From an uncultured Paracoccus sp. (GTDB lineage: Bacteria > Pseudomonadota > Alphaproteobacteria > Rhodobacterales > Rhodobacteraceae): a stretch of 64,000 nt of DNA. Under the pieces are notes generated by a model. That model searched no databases. It was not told the DNA's origin and was given only the letters and a program-made list of their open reading frames with translations. The position numbers and the translations under genes were made by a program. Shown piece after piece: positions 32,779-42,440 of the stretch. Each line of letters begins with the position of its first letter. The first letter of the stretch is position 1. The DNA is taken from the NCBI RefSeq assembly GCF_945915435.1, contig NZ_CAMEFG010000016.1:1-64000 (forward strand), written 5' to 3'.

Positions 32779-33528
32779 TCAATAACTTGCAAGTTGGTTG
32801 GGCCCTTCCGTCCGCGCGACGATGCGGGGTTGCATCTGCCGGGTGCGGACAAGAAGAACCTTCGTGCCCTCGGGGATCGCATCGGTTTCGCGGAAGGGTT
32901 CGGCCATGATGTTGTGCATGGTGCCGTAAAGGTCATACCAGCGGACCTGCGCGGGATAACCGGCGCGGGCGGTGCCGGTCACGACAACGCCGTAGCGGCC
33001 GTTGTAGGTCTTGGCGGAAATGGCCTGGCTTTCAAAGGTCGGGATCAGGCGCGACAGCCAGCGCGTCATGCCCCCCGCCATGCGCAGGCCGGGGATCAGG
33101 ACGATCAGCAGCGCCACCACCCCCGGCAGCATGAAGCCCAGCAGGCTGTCCAGCGCGGCTTGCAGGGCGAAGCCAAGGGCGCACACGCAGGCCGACATGC
33201 ACGACAGCGCCACCAGCAGCGGGCCGTTGCCGATCCCGATGCTGGACAGGATGGCGCGGCGGCGCGACGGGCGGGGGCGCAACATTTCAGCGCGTTCGTC
33301 GCGGGGCAGGTCGAGGCTCGCGATCTCATCGGCGCTGAACAGGTCCAGATCGGCGGGCTGGATGCCCGACTCCATCCCCTCGGCGTCCAGGTCGAAATCG
33401 GCGCCTTCGCCATCATCGCCGCTGGACAGGCCAAGGACCATCAGCAGCACCTCGAACAGTGCCAGGACCAGCGTGATGCCCGCGATGATGCTGAAGGGTC
33501 TGAGTTCCGCGCCCAGAAAGATCTCCAT
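32779..33528 (-). CDS. YqiJ-like membrane protein with OB-fold domain
   Basis: Integral membrane protein of 249 aa: hydrophobic N-terminus (FSIIAGITLVLALFEVLLMVLGL), an acidic loop (SSGDDGEGADFDLDAEG), two further helices around residues 100-150, then a C-terminal OB-like domain (GRYGVVVTGTARAGYPAQVRW) like NfeD/YqiJ proteins. Such proteins are encoded with flotillins and are thought to act with them at the membrane. Confidence 0.8.
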   Translation of the reverse strand: MEIFLGAELRPFSIIAGITLVLALFEVLLMVLGLSSGDDGEGADFDLDAEGMESGIQPADLDLFSADEIASLDLPRDERAEMLRPRPSRRRAILSSIGIGNGPLLVALSCMSACVCALGFALQAALDSLLGFMLPGVVALLIVLIPGLRMAGGMTRWLSRLIPTFESQAISAKTYNGRYGVVVTGTARAGYPAQVRWYDLYGTMHNIMAEPFRETDAIPEGTKVLLVRTRQMQPRIVARTEGPNQLASY

Positions 33529-33668
33529 TCAGAAAAGCCTTTCGATTCCCGGTCGGTCAGATCGCCGCCGAACCCCGATCCGGTCGTCCTGCGGAAGCAG
33601 CGGGGACGGCATCGCCCCGTTCATGGCGCGATCACGCCAGCGGCGCAAGATGCCGAAGCGACCGGCCT

Positions 33669-34433
33669 TCAAAGCACGATGGCCGAGATCAGCCGTCCGT
33701 AATCGGCGGCCCCTTCATGGGTCGCACGGCGATAGGAAAAGAACCGCTGCGGGTCCGAATAGGTGCAATGCCCGATCCATTCGGCTTCGACCCCTGCATC
33801 GCGCAGGCGCATCAGGCCGTAGGACGGCAGGTCGAACATGGGCCGCCCGTTCGGCCCGCCCGTGAAAAAGCGGTGCCAGTCGGGGTCCTCGGCCAGGAAT
33901 TCGTCCATGAAATCCTCGCCCACCTCATAGACCCGCTGGCTGATCGTGGGACCGATGACGGCGCGGATGCGGGTCGCGCCAAGGTCCTGCATGGCGCCGA
34001 CGGTGGCCTCGATCACGCCGCTCAGCGCGCCTTTCCAGCCGGCATGGGCCGCGCCGATGACGCCGGCCTGCGCGTCGGCCAGCAGGATCGGCTGGCAATC
34101 GGCGGTCAGCACGGCCAGCGCGCGGCCCGGCACGTTGGTCACGATCGCGTCCGCGGGGCGGCTGGCCAACTGGGCGGGATCGTCGCCTTCGGTCACGGTC
34201 ACGACATCGGCGGAATGGGTCTGGTTGACGGTGACCAGCGCGCCCGGGGCCACGCCCATCGCCTCGGCCACGCGGGCGCGGTTGATCGCCACGATCTCGG
34301 CCTGGTCGCTGGACCCGCGCCCGCAGTTCAGCCCCGCGAACAGGCCCGAACTTGCCCCGCCCTTGCGCGTGAAGAACCCGTGACGGACGGGGGAAAGCAG
34401 GTTCTGGGTCAGGATCTCAATCGTGGTCTGCAT
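33669..34433 (-). CDS. pgeF: Polyphenol oxidase / YfiH-family purine nucleoside phosphorylase-like protein
   Basis: Cytoplasmic protein of 254 aa from the YfiH/LACC1 (CNF1-like) family. Motifs: HGFFTRKGGASSG, NQTHSADVV, LTADCQPILLAD and GAAHAGWKGAL, with the conserved His/Cys/His zinc set. Members cleave purine nucleosides or edit peptidoglycan precursors. Its start lies 17 bases inside the end of the methyltransferase gene, so the lgt, methyltransferase and pgeF genes form one coupled operon. Confidence 0.85.
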   Translation of the reverse strand: MQTTIEILTQNLLSPVRHGFFTRKGGASSGLFAGLNCGRGSSDQAEIVAINRARVAEAMGVAPGALVTVNQTHSADVVTVTEGDDPAQLASRPADAIVTNVPGRALAVLTADCQPILLADAQAGVIGAAHAGWKGALSGVIEATVGAMQDLGATRIRAVIGPTISQRVYEVGEDFMDEFLAEDPDWHRFFTGGPNGRPMFDLPSYGLMRLRDAGVEAEWIGHCTYSDPQRFFSYRRATHEGAADYGRLISAIVL

Positions 34434-35478
34434 GAGCGTCCAGGGGTTCGAATCCGGGCGGCGGGACTGCCTGGCGCGGCCAGATCGCCAGCGCCTTGAA
34501 CAACTGTCCCATTTCTTCGGCGTGGGTCAAGCGGTGAAGCGCCCCAGCCGCGCCGCCGTCCCCCGCCGCGCCAAGCCTTGCCGCCCGCCCGGCCATGCCA
34601 AGCGACAGAAGCCACGGCCCTTGCGCGACCAACCTGGACGCCTGCGCGCCCGCCGCGATGGCCGCGCGGGCAAGGGGCGCGAAATCGACATGCGCGGTCA
34701 GGTCGACCTGTCCGGGATGGGCCAGCACATCCTCGGGGCGGTGATTGCGCAGGGCCTGGAAGGTGTCGCCCGCGCCGTCCCATCCGCCATAGTCGATCAC
34801 CAGCGCGCAGCCGCCGAAACGCGCGATCAGGCTGGCGATCCGGGTCATGATGGGGGCGGCGGCGGGGCAGATTTCGCGCACATCGCCCAGTTGGCCAGGC
34901 AGGTCCAGAGGCTGCGGCGCGGCAAGGCCAAGGGTCAGATCGCCCGCGGGGTCGATGCCCACGATCCGCTCGGCCCAGCCTTCGGGCTGGCGCTGGAACT
35001 GGCGAATGGGCAGGGCGTCGAAGAATTCGTTCGCGACAAGGAAAAGGGGCGCATCCGGCAAGCTGCCGACATCATCCAGATGCAGGGCCTGCCCCAGCCT
35101 GTCGCGCTGGATGCCGCGCAGATGGGCCGATGCCTCGACCAGCGTTACGCGGGCGGCATCCAACATCCCCGGAACGATTCGGATCGCGCGCAGGATGTCG
35201 GCCATCAGCGTGCCGCGCCCCGGCCCGACCTCGGCCAGCGTGAAGGGGGTGGGCGCGCCCTGATCCAGCCACGCCTGCGCCAGCGCAAGGCCGACCATCT
35301 CGCCGAACATCTGGCTGATTTCCGGCGCGGTGGTGAAATCGCCCGATGCGCCGAAAGGGTCGCGCGTGGCGTAATAGCCGTGCTGCGGATGCAGCAGGCA
35401 AAGCTGCATGTATTCGTCCAGCCGCATCGGTCCGCCTGCGCGGATACGGGCCGCGATCAGGCGTCCAAGCGCAGTCAC
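34417..35478 (-). CDS. MidA/NDUFAF7-family SAM-dependent methyltransferase
   Basis: Class I methyltransferase of 353 aa (former DUF185), related to the mitochondrial complex I assembly factor NDUFAF7, which methylates an arginine of a 49-kDa subunit. Seen: [46 protein letters not shown] (SAM), [15 protein letters not shown] and LVIDYGG. The start is GTG 35478, overlapping the lgt stop; the 757-aa track ORF runs upstream through lgt in a wrong frame. Bacterial substrate unproved. Confidence 0.85.
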   Translation of the reverse strand: MTALGRLIAARIRAGGPMRLDEYMQLCLLHPQHGYYATRDPFGASGDFTTAPEISQMFGEMVGLALAQAWLDQGAPTPFTLAEVGPGRGTLMADILRAIRIVPGMLDAARVTLVEASAHLRGIQRDRLGQALHLDDVGSLPDAPLFLVANEFFDALPIRQFQRQPEGWAERIVGIDPAGDLTLGLAAPQPLDLPGQLGDVREICPAAAPIMTRIASLIARFGGCALVIDYGGWDGAGDTFQALRNHRPEDVLAHPGQVDLTAHVDFAPLARAAIAAGAQASRLVAQGPWLLSLGMAGRAARLGAAGDGGAAGALHRLTHAEEMGQLFKALAIWPRQAVPPPGFEPLDAHADHD

Positions 35479-36356
35479 GGCCCGACCGCTGGCCGCCGCA
35501 ACGCAAGGGCAACAAAGGCCAGCCCGACCAGCACCATCGGCAGCGACAGAAGCTGGCCCATCGTCACGCCCCAGACCGGGCCGCCGATGACATGGCCCAG
35601 CGGGTTGTCGGCCGTGATGAAGCGGGCATCGGCCTGGCGGAAGAACTCGACCACGAAACGCGAAAGCCCGTAACCGGCGACAAAGACGCCAAGCGCCAGG
35701 CCCGGACGGCGCAGCCCCCCCGCGCGCACGATGGCCAGCAGGACCAGCAGCAGCAGGACGCCCTCCAGCGCGGCCTCGTAAAGCTGGCTGGGGTGGCGGG
35801 CGCAGAGGCCGGTGACGCCGGGGCAGAACTGCGCGGCCTGACCGGGAAAGACCACGCCCCAGGGCAGGTCGGTGGGACGGCCCCACAGTTCGGCGTTGAT
35901 GAAGTTCGCGACCCGGCCCAGCCCAAGCCCTACCGGCGTCGCCACCGCCAGCGCATCGGCCAGGCGCAGGGTCGCGATGCCGTTGCGGCGGCAGAATATC
36001 CAGGACGCGATCACCACGCCAAGGAAACCGCCGTGAAAGGACATGCCGCCCTGATCGATGCGGATGATCTGGCCCGGATTGGCCAGATAGGTCGCGGGTT
36101 CGTAAAACAGCACGAAGCCAAGCCGCCCGCCGACGATGACGCCGCCGATCACCCATGTCAGCAGTTCCTCGGCCTTGCCCGGCGCCATCGGCGCGGTGCC
36201 GCCCCAAAGATGCGGGCGGCGCATCAGCGCGGCGATGATCCACCAGCCGACCAGCAACCCGACCAGATAGGCCAGCGCATACCAGCGCAGCGACAAGGCC
36301 GTGCCGAAGATGTGGATCGTGAAAATTTCGGGCGAAATCTCGGGGAAGGGGATCAT
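35475..36356 (-). CDS. lgt: Prolipoprotein diacylglyceryl transferase
   Basis: Inner-membrane enzyme of 293 aa that moves diacylglycerol from phosphatidylglycerol to the lipobox cysteine of prelipoproteins. Seven hydrophobic segments, the signature [25 protein letters not shown] with its key Arg, and HPSQLYEA in the periplasmic head are present. It would act on lipoproteins such as those encoded at 50313 and 60848. First gene of a three-gene operon. Confidence 0.93.
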   Translation of the reverse strand: MIPFPEISPEIFTIHIFGTALSLRWYALAYLVGLLVGWWIIAALMRRPHLWGGTAPMAPGKAEELLTWVIGGVIVGGRLGFVLFYEPATYLANPGQIIRIDQGGMSFHGGFLGVVIASWIFCRRNGIATLRLADALAVATPVGLGLGRVANFINAELWGRPTDLPWGVVFPGQAAQFCPGVTGLCARHPSQLYEAALEGVLLLLVLLAIVRAGGLRRPGLALGVFVAGYGLSRFVVEFFRQADARFITADNPLGHVIGGPVWGVTMGQLLSLPMVLVGLAFVALALRRPAVGP

Positions 36357-36454
36357 GGCGCGCCTTGGTTTTCGGTTTTCCGGTTCGGCGGGGAATTGAA
36401 CCCGGCCCTGATGGGGGCCATATAGAAGACCAGTCCATTCCGAAAGGCCCCAGC

Positions 36455-36709
36455 ATGTCCTCGCAGAACCGTATGTTCGACGATCTCTCGAAATTGATGA
36501 CCAACGCGATGGGCGTGGCCCAGGGCGCCCGGTCCGAGGCGCAGACGGCCTTCAACGGCTGGATCGACCGCTGGCTGGCCGAGCGCGACTTCGTCACCCG
36601 CGAGGAATTCGAGGCCGTGCGCGAGATGGCCATCAAGGCGCGCACCGAAAACGCCGAATTGCGCGCAAGGCTCGACGCGCTGGAAGGCAAGCCGGCCGAT
36701 CAGGGCTGA
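36455..36709 (+). CDS. ubiK: UbiK-family (BMFP) ubiquinone biosynthesis accessory factor
   Basis: Small protein of 84 aa: [24 protein letters not shown] followed by a C-terminal coiled coil ([30 protein letters not shown]). This architecture is typical of BMFP/UbiK trimers that assist ubiquinone synthesis. I start at MSSQNRM (36455), not the track start. Its last 10 bases overlap the end of the convergent DUF6476 gene. Confidence 0.82.
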   Translation: MSSQNRMFDDLSKLMTNAMGVAQGARSEAQTAFNGWIDRWLAERDFVTREEFEAVREMAIKARTENAELRARLDALEGKPADQG

Positions 36710-37002
36710 AGCCTGCCCCGCAGCACGCCATCATGGTCGTAAAGCAGCACCTCGCCCGACCCGGTCACGACGACGATCCAGTCGCGGGCGAAGGTCAGCG
36801 CCTCGACCGCGCTGCCTTGGGGCAGTTCGATCCCGGCGGGCAGTTCGGGCAGGGGCGCGGGTGCGCTCAGCCTCAGCCACAGGATGGCCGCGATGGCGAT
36901 CATCCCCAGGGCCATGACCACCGCAAGCAGGGTGACAAGCGCGCGCAGATAGCGCAGCATGGGCACCATTGGCGCATCTTCCCGATCTTCGACCCGCTTC
37001 AT
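36700..37002 (-). CDS. DUF6476-family single-pass membrane protein
   Basis: Small Rhodobacterales protein of about 100 aa: short charged N-terminus, one membrane helix (LRALVTLLAVVMALGMIAIAAILWLRL), then a periplasmic tail with LPQGSAVEALTFARDWIVVVTGSGEVLLYDHDG. Function unknown. I start at MKRVEDRED (37002), with GAGG six bases upstream; MVPMLRYL at 36969 is an alternative. The chosen ATG shares two bases with the divergent rluD ATG (CATG). Confidence 0.72.
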   Translation of the reverse strand: MKRVEDREDAPMVPMLRYLRALVTLLAVVMALGMIAIAAILWLRLSAPAPLPELPAGIELPQGSAVEALTFARDWIVVVTGSGEVLLYDHDGVLRGRLQP

Positions 37003-38026
37003 GTCCGACCTCATCATCACCCTGCCCGCAGACAGCCCGCCCGAACGGCTTGATAAGGCCCTTGCCGCCGCCGCGCCAGAGGATGCGTCGCTTTCCCGCT
37101 CGCGCCTTGCGCGGCTGATCGCCGAGGGCGCGGTCGCGGGACCCGAGGGCGTGGTGACCGACATCCGCGCGAAAGTGACGGGCGGCGCGTTCCGCATCAC
37201 GCTGGCCGCGCCCGAACCGATCGAGGCGCAGCCGCAGGCGATACCGCTGAACGTCATCCACGAGGACGACGACCTGATCGTGATCGACAAGCCCGCGGGC
37301 ATGGTCGTCCACCCTGCCCCCGGATCGCCCGACGGCACGCTGGTCAACGCGCTTCTGGCCCATTGCGCGGGCAGCCTGTCGGGGATCGGCGGCGCGGCAA
37401 GGCCGGGGATCGTGCATCGCATCGACAAGGACACCTCGGGCCTTCTGGTCGTGGCCAAGACCGACCGCGCCCACCACGGGCTGGCCGCCCAATTCGCCGC
37501 CCATGACATCGACCGCCGCTATCTGGCGCTGGCGCATGGGGCGATCGACCCCGCCGATCCGCGCCTGCGGGGGTTGCGCGGCATCGCCTTCGAGCCGGGC
37601 GGCGTCTTGCGCATCACCACCATGCTGGGCCGCCATCCGACCGACCGGCAGCGGCAGGCGGTCAGCTTCGACCGGGGCCGCCACGCGGTCACGCGGGCGC
37701 GGATGGTGCAGGCTTTCGGCACACCCCCCGGCGCGATGCTGGCCGAATGCCGGCTGGAAACCGGGCGCACCCATCAGATCCGCGTCCATATGTCCCACGC
37801 CGGACTGGGGCTGATCGGCGACCCGGTCTATGGCGGCGCGCGGCGCGCCTCGACCCGTGCGCTTGGGCCGGAGGCGGCGCAGATGATCGCGGCTTTTCCG
37901 CGCCAGGCGCTGCATGCGGCGCATCTGGGCTTTGTCCATCCGGTCAACGGACAGTTACTGGCCTTCGACAGCCCCTTGCCCCAAGATATGGACCAACTGC
38001 TGCAAATCCTGCGGCAACCGGCGTAA
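37001..38026 (+). CDS. rluD: Large-subunit rRNA pseudouridine synthase, RluA/RluD family
   Basis: Pseudouridine synthase of 341 aa: N-terminal S4-like domain (PERLDKALAAA...SRSRLARLIAEGAV), catalytic domain with HRIDKDTSGLLVVAK (catalytic Asp), then GRTHQIRVHMSHAGLGLIGDPVYG. RluD of E. coli modifies 23S rRNA helix 69, and family members also act on other sites, so the D assignment is likely but not certain. No clear ribosome site precedes ATG 37001. Confidence 0.85.
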   Translation: MSDLIITLPADSPPERLDKALAAAAPEDASLSRSRLARLIAEGAVAGPEGVVTDIRAKVTGGAFRITLAAPEPIEAQPQAIPLNVIHEDDDLIVIDKPAGMVVHPAPGSPDGTLVNALLAHCAGSLSGIGGAARPGIVHRIDKDTSGLLVVAKTDRAHHGLAAQFAAHDIDRRYLALAHGAIDPADPRLRGLRGIAFEPGGVLRITTMLGRHPTDRQRQAVSFDRGRHAVTRARMVQAFGTPPGAMLAECRLETGRTHQIRVHMSHAGLGLIGDPVYGGARRASTRALGPEAAQMIAAFPRQALHAAHLGFVHPVNGQLLAFDSPLPQDMDQLLQILRQPA

Positions 38027-38107
38027 GTTGCAGAACAAAACGGAACCGCCGCCGATCTGGCGCGTTTTCGGACAAACCCGCGAAACCCGTGGGATCAGGG
38101 AAATACG

Positions 38108-39013
38108 ATGGCGAATTTTTCAAATCTTCCGGCCCTCAACCCAGAACAGGGCCTCAACAGATATCTTCAGGAAATCAGGAAGTTCCCCCTTCTTGAACCG
38201 GAAGAGGAATATATGCTGGCCAAGCGTTGGGTCGATCACGAGGACCCCGAGGCCGCCGAAAAGCTGGTCACCAGCCACCTGCGGCTGGCCGCCAAGATCG
38301 CGATGGGCTATCGCGGCTACGGCCTGCCCCAGGCCGAGGTGATATCCGAGGCCAACGTCGGCCTGATGCAGGCCGTCAAGCGATTCGACCCCGAAAAGGG
38401 CTTTCGGTTGGCGACCTATGCGATGTGGTGGATCCGCGCCTCGATCCAGGAATATATCCTGCGGTCGTGGTCGCTGGTGAAAATGGGCACGACCAGCGCA
38501 CAGAAGAAACTGTTCTTCAACCTGCGCAAGGCCAAGGCCAAGCTGGGTGCCTTCGAGGAAGGCGACCTGCGGCCCGAAAACGTCCAGCAGATCGCCCATG
38601 ACCTGAACGTGACCGAGCAAGAGGTCATCGACATGAACCGCCGCCTGTCGGGGGGCGATGCCTCGCTGAACGCGACGGTGGGTTCGGCCGATGGCGATGC
38701 GACCGCGCAATGGCAGGACTGGCTGGAAGACGAGACCGCCGATCAGGCCGGAAGCTACGCCGAAGCGGATGAGCTTTCGACCCGCCGCGACATGCTGATC
38801 GGCGCGATGGGTGTGCTGAACGACCGCGAAAAGGACATCCTGATGGAGCGCCGCCTGCGCGACGACCCGATGACGCTGGAAGAACTGTCCGAACGCTATG
38901 GCGTCTCGCGCGAGCGCATCCGCCAGATCGAGGTCCGCGCCTTCGAAAAGCTGCAAGACCGCATGCGCAGCCTTGCGCGGGAAAAGGGCATGGCCGTGCC
39001 GCAGCGCGACTGA
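38108..39013 (+). CDS. rpoH: RNA polymerase sigma-32 (heat-shock) factor
   Basis: Sigma factor of 301 aa of the RpoH type: N-terminal NPEQGLNRYLQEIRKFPLLEPEEEYMLAKRW, region 2 with FRLATYAMWWIRASIQEYILRSWSLVKMGTT, the RpoH box QKKLFFNLRKAK, and region 4 helix-turn-helix LEELSERYGVSRERIRQIE. It directs transcription of heat-shock genes. Rhodobacterales often carry two rpoH genes; which of them this is cannot be told. Confidence 0.93.
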   Translation: MANFSNLPALNPEQGLNRYLQEIRKFPLLEPEEEYMLAKRWVDHEDPEAAEKLVTSHLRLAAKIAMGYRGYGLPQAEVISEANVGLMQAVKRFDPEKGFRLATYAMWWIRASIQEYILRSWSLVKMGTTSAQKKLFFNLRKAKAKLGAFEEGDLRPENVQQIAHDLNVTEQEVIDMNRRLSGGDASLNATVGSADGDATAQWQDWLEDETADQAGSYAEADELSTRRDMLIGAMGVLNDREKDILMERRLRDDPMTLEELSERYGVSRERIRQIEVRAFEKLQDRMRSLAREKGMAVPQRD

Positions 39014-39201
39014 GCGCCAGGCCGCACAAGGCAGTCGGGGAAAGCTTGCGGCAGTTTTCGGGGTCCGGGGCGACCAACTTGGGGCGCCCTGAATTCGCCC
39101 GCCGCCCCGGATGAGTGTCCCGCCACGGACCGCATTGCCCCCGTGGTCCTTGGCCCGATGCAGTGACGCGGCGCCTTGCAAAACCATCGGATTTTGCCGG
39201 A

Positions 39202-39246
<45 letters not shown>

Positions 39247-39788
39247 CGTTCCCATCATCGGCGCGCGCCGCTCAAGACCTTCCGGCGCGCTGATCTGCGG
39301 CTTTCCTTCCTTGGCCCGACCGGCAAGGGTTTCCCTTCAACAAGATCGCCCGATCTGACGGCGACCTACCTGCAACCACCCAAGGCGGTCCCTCGTAAAA
39401 ATACACGCCATCCCCACCCTGGACAGCGGCATGATATCGGAAAATCGCTCCTGCAGCAGGGGGACATGCGGGCCGCCCTATCATCGCGATCCATTCGGTC
39501 ACGCCAAAGCAGGTTCTGCATGCCGTCGCGCAAACTGTTGATAGTTATATGATAGACTGGCAAGCTATGGGGGAAAGGGATGCTGAAAAGTATCGCGGAA
39601 GAACTCTGCGCCTGATGAAAATCAACCCGAAAAGATGGCATTCTTCGACCGATTCGAGAAAATTTCCGCCTTCAAGACCAGTTTGCCCTGCTGCGCAGAC
39701 CATTTCGGCCGCCTATCAAGGGATGTCGGTCGGTATTCCCCTCTCGTTCAGCCGCACAGGCCGGCGACACGGGTTCGACCCAGCTACG

Positions 39789-40030
39789 CCGCATCGGACA
39801 AGCCGTTCAACGCCCCATCAGGCGATGCCGATCAGGTATTTGCGCTTCAGACGTCCCATGCAACGGATTGCCCACCCGGCTCGGGCCGAATCGCACCGCA
39901 TCGGACAAGCCCTTCAACGCCCCTCAGGCGATGCCGATCCGCTATTCGCCCTTCAGGCGCACCACGCAACGGGGCGCCCGCACGGCTCGGGCATGGTCAT
40001 GCGACATTGGACAGATCGTTCAGCGTCCCT
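39789..40030. repeat. Imperfect ~107-bp tandem repeat, about 2.3 copies
   Basis: CCGCATCGGACAAGCC recurs at 39789 and 39896, and a diverged form (GACATTGGACAGATCG) near 40003, each 107 bases apart. Inside the units CAGGCGATGCCGATC and CTCGGGC also recur in register. A still weaker copy may precede at about 39682. Non-coding; origin unknown. Confidence 0.7.
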
Positions 40031-40269
40031 TGCCCCTTCACGGTCCCGGCATCCGCACACCTGCCACAACCGTTACGGCTTTCGCGATCGGTGCCGCCGA
40101 CAGCCAGCCCGCCCGGCAAGCCGACAGTCGGGCAGATCGGGTTTGCATTCCCTGCCACGGGATCAGGGGGTTGCCCATGCCATCCGCGCCACCTTGCCGC
40201 TGGCCGGTTGACCGCCGCCGCGCAAGCCCTATGGTCAGGTGAAACATCACCTGAACCAACCGCTTAACC

Positions 40270-41292
40270 ATGACCGCGCTGAACCAGTATGAACGGCTAG
40301 AAGCCTCGGGTATCTGGCGCGAGACGCCCGAGGCGCAGCGGCGTGATGTCATTGTTTCCTTTGGCGATGCGACGCTGGTGCTGACCGATCCGCGCTCGGA
40401 CACTCCGCTTGCGCATTGGTCGCTGCCCGCGGTCACCCGCCTGAACCCCGGCCAGATGCCCGCGCTTTATTCCCCCGGCGGCGATGGGGCGGACGAAGAA
40501 CTTGAGGTCGAGGACGACCTGATGATCTCGGCCATCGAGAAGGTCCATCGGGTGATCGAGGCGCGCCGTCCCCACCCCGGCAGGCTGCGCCAGGGAATCA
40601 CCCTGGCCGGAGCCCTGGCGATGCTGGCGGCGGCGGTCCTGTGGCTGCCCCCGGCGATGATCCGCCACGCCGCCAAGGTCGCACCCCCTGCGCAGCAAAG
40701 CGATATCGGCGCCAGGGTTCTGGCCCAGATCGAACAGACCACCGGCACAGCCTGCCATCGCCCTTCGGCGGATGCATTGTCCGGGCAGTTTGCAGAGCGG
40801 CTGCTTGGCCCGGGCCACAGCCTGCATATCGTGCCCACCGCGCTGGACCGCGCCCTTGCCCTGCCCGGCAAGATCACGGTCGTCGGCGACAGGCTGGTGT
40901 CGGGGCAGGCCGATCCCGAAGTCACCGCCGGGCATGTTCTGGCCGCACAGGCGACCGCCCAACGCGACGACCCGCTGTTGCAAGCCCTGCGCTATGCGGG
41001 CGCAAGGGCGAGCTTTTACCTGCTGACGACCGGTGCCCTGCCCGAGGGTGCGCTGGACGGATATGGCGAGGTTCTCTTGACCCAGGAACCTGCGCCGCCG
41101 GGGGATGAGCCGTTGCTGGCGCTTTTTTCCCGTGCGGGCGTTCCCAGCCAGCCCTATGCGCGCGACCTGGACCCGACGGGCGAAGCGACGCTGGCACTGA
41201 TCGAGGCCGATCCCTATCGCACCGCCCCCCCGGCCGCCCCGGTGATCGAGGAACGCTATTGGACGGTGCTGCGCACCATCTGCGCCGACTAG
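40270..41292 (+). CDS. Hypothetical membrane-anchored protein, possibly degenerate M48 peptidase-like
   Basis: Protein of 340 aa with a cytoplasmic N-terminal part (about 1-108), one membrane helix (GITLAGALAMLAAAVLWLPP, about 108-128) and a C-terminal domain. The segment ALDRALALPGKITVVGDRLVSGQADPEVTAGHVLAAQ is reminiscent of the M48 peptidase core (ALPGG...VTxGL...HExxH), but the HExxH zinc motif is replaced by GHVLAAQ, so no protease activity is expected if the resemblance is real. I do not recognise the family otherwise. No clear ribosome site is seen. Confidence 0.65.
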   Translation: MTALNQYERLEASGIWRETPEAQRRDVIVSFGDATLVLTDPRSDTPLAHWSLPAVTRLNPGQMPALYSPGGDGADEELEVEDDLMISAIEKVHRVIEARRPHPGRLRQGITLAGALAMLAAAVLWLPPAMIRHAAKVAPPAQQSDIGARVLAQIEQTTGTACHRPSADALSGQFAERLLGPGHSLHIVPTALDRALALPGKITVVGDRLVSGQADPEVTAGHVLAAQATAQRDDPLLQALRYAGARASFYLLTTGALPEGALDGYGEVLLTQEPAPPGDEPLLALFSRAGVPSQPYARDLDPTGEATLALIEADPYRTAPPAAPVIEERYWTVLRTICAD

Positions 41293-41311
41293 ACCAGCGA
41301 CGCGCGCGCCT

Positions 41312-42367
41312 TCATCGCGGCATGGCGTCGCGAAACCCGGCCCTGCGCAATCGGTCCAGGGCGATCACGATGGACTGGCGATCGTCGAACGGACCCGCCA
41401 GCAGGACCTGCGGACCATCGGCGCCGTCGGATCCGGGCTTGAGGCGGTGGGGGCGATAACCCAGCGCAAGGATGTGCCGGGCGACCTGATCGGCCTCTGC
41501 CGCACTATGCACGGTGGCAAGCTGCACGAATCTTGCGCCGGGTGGGATACCATCGACAAAGGCAGCCCGCCGCCCCCCCGCGTGAGAGGCAGCCGCGGAC
41601 GGGATCGGCGTCGCAACAGCGGGCGAGGCGGCAGGCCGGGGTGACGCGGCCCCCGCAGGCGGGGCGGCGGGCTGGGCGTTCGCGGCCAACTGCGGGGCCT
41701 TGTCTTGCGGGGCCGGTTCCGTGGGATCAGGCGCTGGCCCGGCTTCGGGCGGCTGCGGCAATGTGGCAGGGCGGGCGAAGGCCAGGCGCGACAGCGCGGC
41801 ACCCGGCAGCGCATCGCAGAACCCTTCGGTCGGGTCCTGCCCGATCCGGCCCGGTTCCGGCCCATCGCCCGGCCCGTCATGGCCCAGCAACCGGCAGAGG
41901 TTGCGATTCGGCCTCAGCCCGCCCGCCATGCTGCGGCGGATCTGCGGTTGCGCCGCGATTTCGGCTTGCAGGGCAAGCGCCGGCGCGTCCGAGGCAGGCT
42001 CGGGTCCCATGTCGGGCAATGGCCGGAAGGGTTGGGCAGAGCCTTCCAGCTCACCATCGCGCAGCCCTGCAAACAGCGTTTCCGCCAGCACCTGTTCGAC
42101 CTGGCGACCGCGCGCGGGATCGGGCGGCCTTGATGCAAGCTGGCGCACCGACAGGGTGGGCGGATAGCCGCAAAGCAATTCGCCATCATAGAGGCGCGGC
42201 ACCCAACCGCCTGCCCCGTCGGCCATGAAGATGCAGCCACGGCTGTCGATATATTGCCTGCCCGCGAAATCCGGCGGAGGCGGTTCCGCCGGTTGCAGCA
42301 CCGACGCCGCCAGCGCCCCGCAACACAGCCAGAAGGCCGCAAGGCCCTGCCACAGCCGAAATCCCAT
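41312..42367 (-). CDS. Exported protein with C-terminal SPOR domain
   Basis: Secreted protein of 351 aa: signal peptide (LWQGLAAFWLCCGALAAS), a middle region with several cysteines (GCIFMADG, LLCGYPP, NLCRLLG, GFCDAL), an Ala/Pro-rich linker (about 215-270) and a C-terminal SPOR domain (ARFVQLATVHSAAEADQVARHILALGYRP...VLLAGPFDD). SPOR domains bind denuded peptidoglycan, often at the division site. The start at 42367 follows GGGGGAAGGAAG. Confidence 0.8.
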   Translation of the reverse strand: MGFRLWQGLAAFWLCCGALAASVLQPAEPPPPDFAGRQYIDSRGCIFMADGAGGWVPRLYDGELLCGYPPTLSVRQLASRPPDPARGRQVEQVLAETLFAGLRDGELEGSAQPFRPLPDMGPEPASDAPALALQAEIAAQPQIRRSMAGGLRPNRNLCRLLGHDGPGDGPEPGRIGQDPTEGFCDALPGAALSRLAFARPATLPQPPEAGPAPDPTEPAPQDKAPQLAANAQPAAPPAGAASPRPAASPAVATPIPSAAASHAGGRRAAFVDGIPPGARFVQLATVHSAAEADQVARHILALGYRPHRLKPGSDGADGPQVLLAGPFDDRQSIVIALDRLRRAGFRDAMPR

Positions 42368-42440
42368 CTTCCTTCCCCCGATCGCACAGGTAACGGGGCA
42401 AGGCATAAGGCCAAAACCTGAACGCCCGGTTAACGCGCGA

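Noticed and set aside
34417-36690. 757-aa minus-strand ORF joining lgt and the methyltransferase region
   Set aside because: Its first half reads lgt in a wrong frame; only the part from GTG 35478 is real. Not a fusion protein.
39549-40267. Overlapping 220-aa and 210-aa ORFs in the gene-free stretch
   Set aside because: Both frames are open over repeated GC-rich DNA, with Arg/Ser/Pro/His-rich products and no ribosome site; more likely non-coding.
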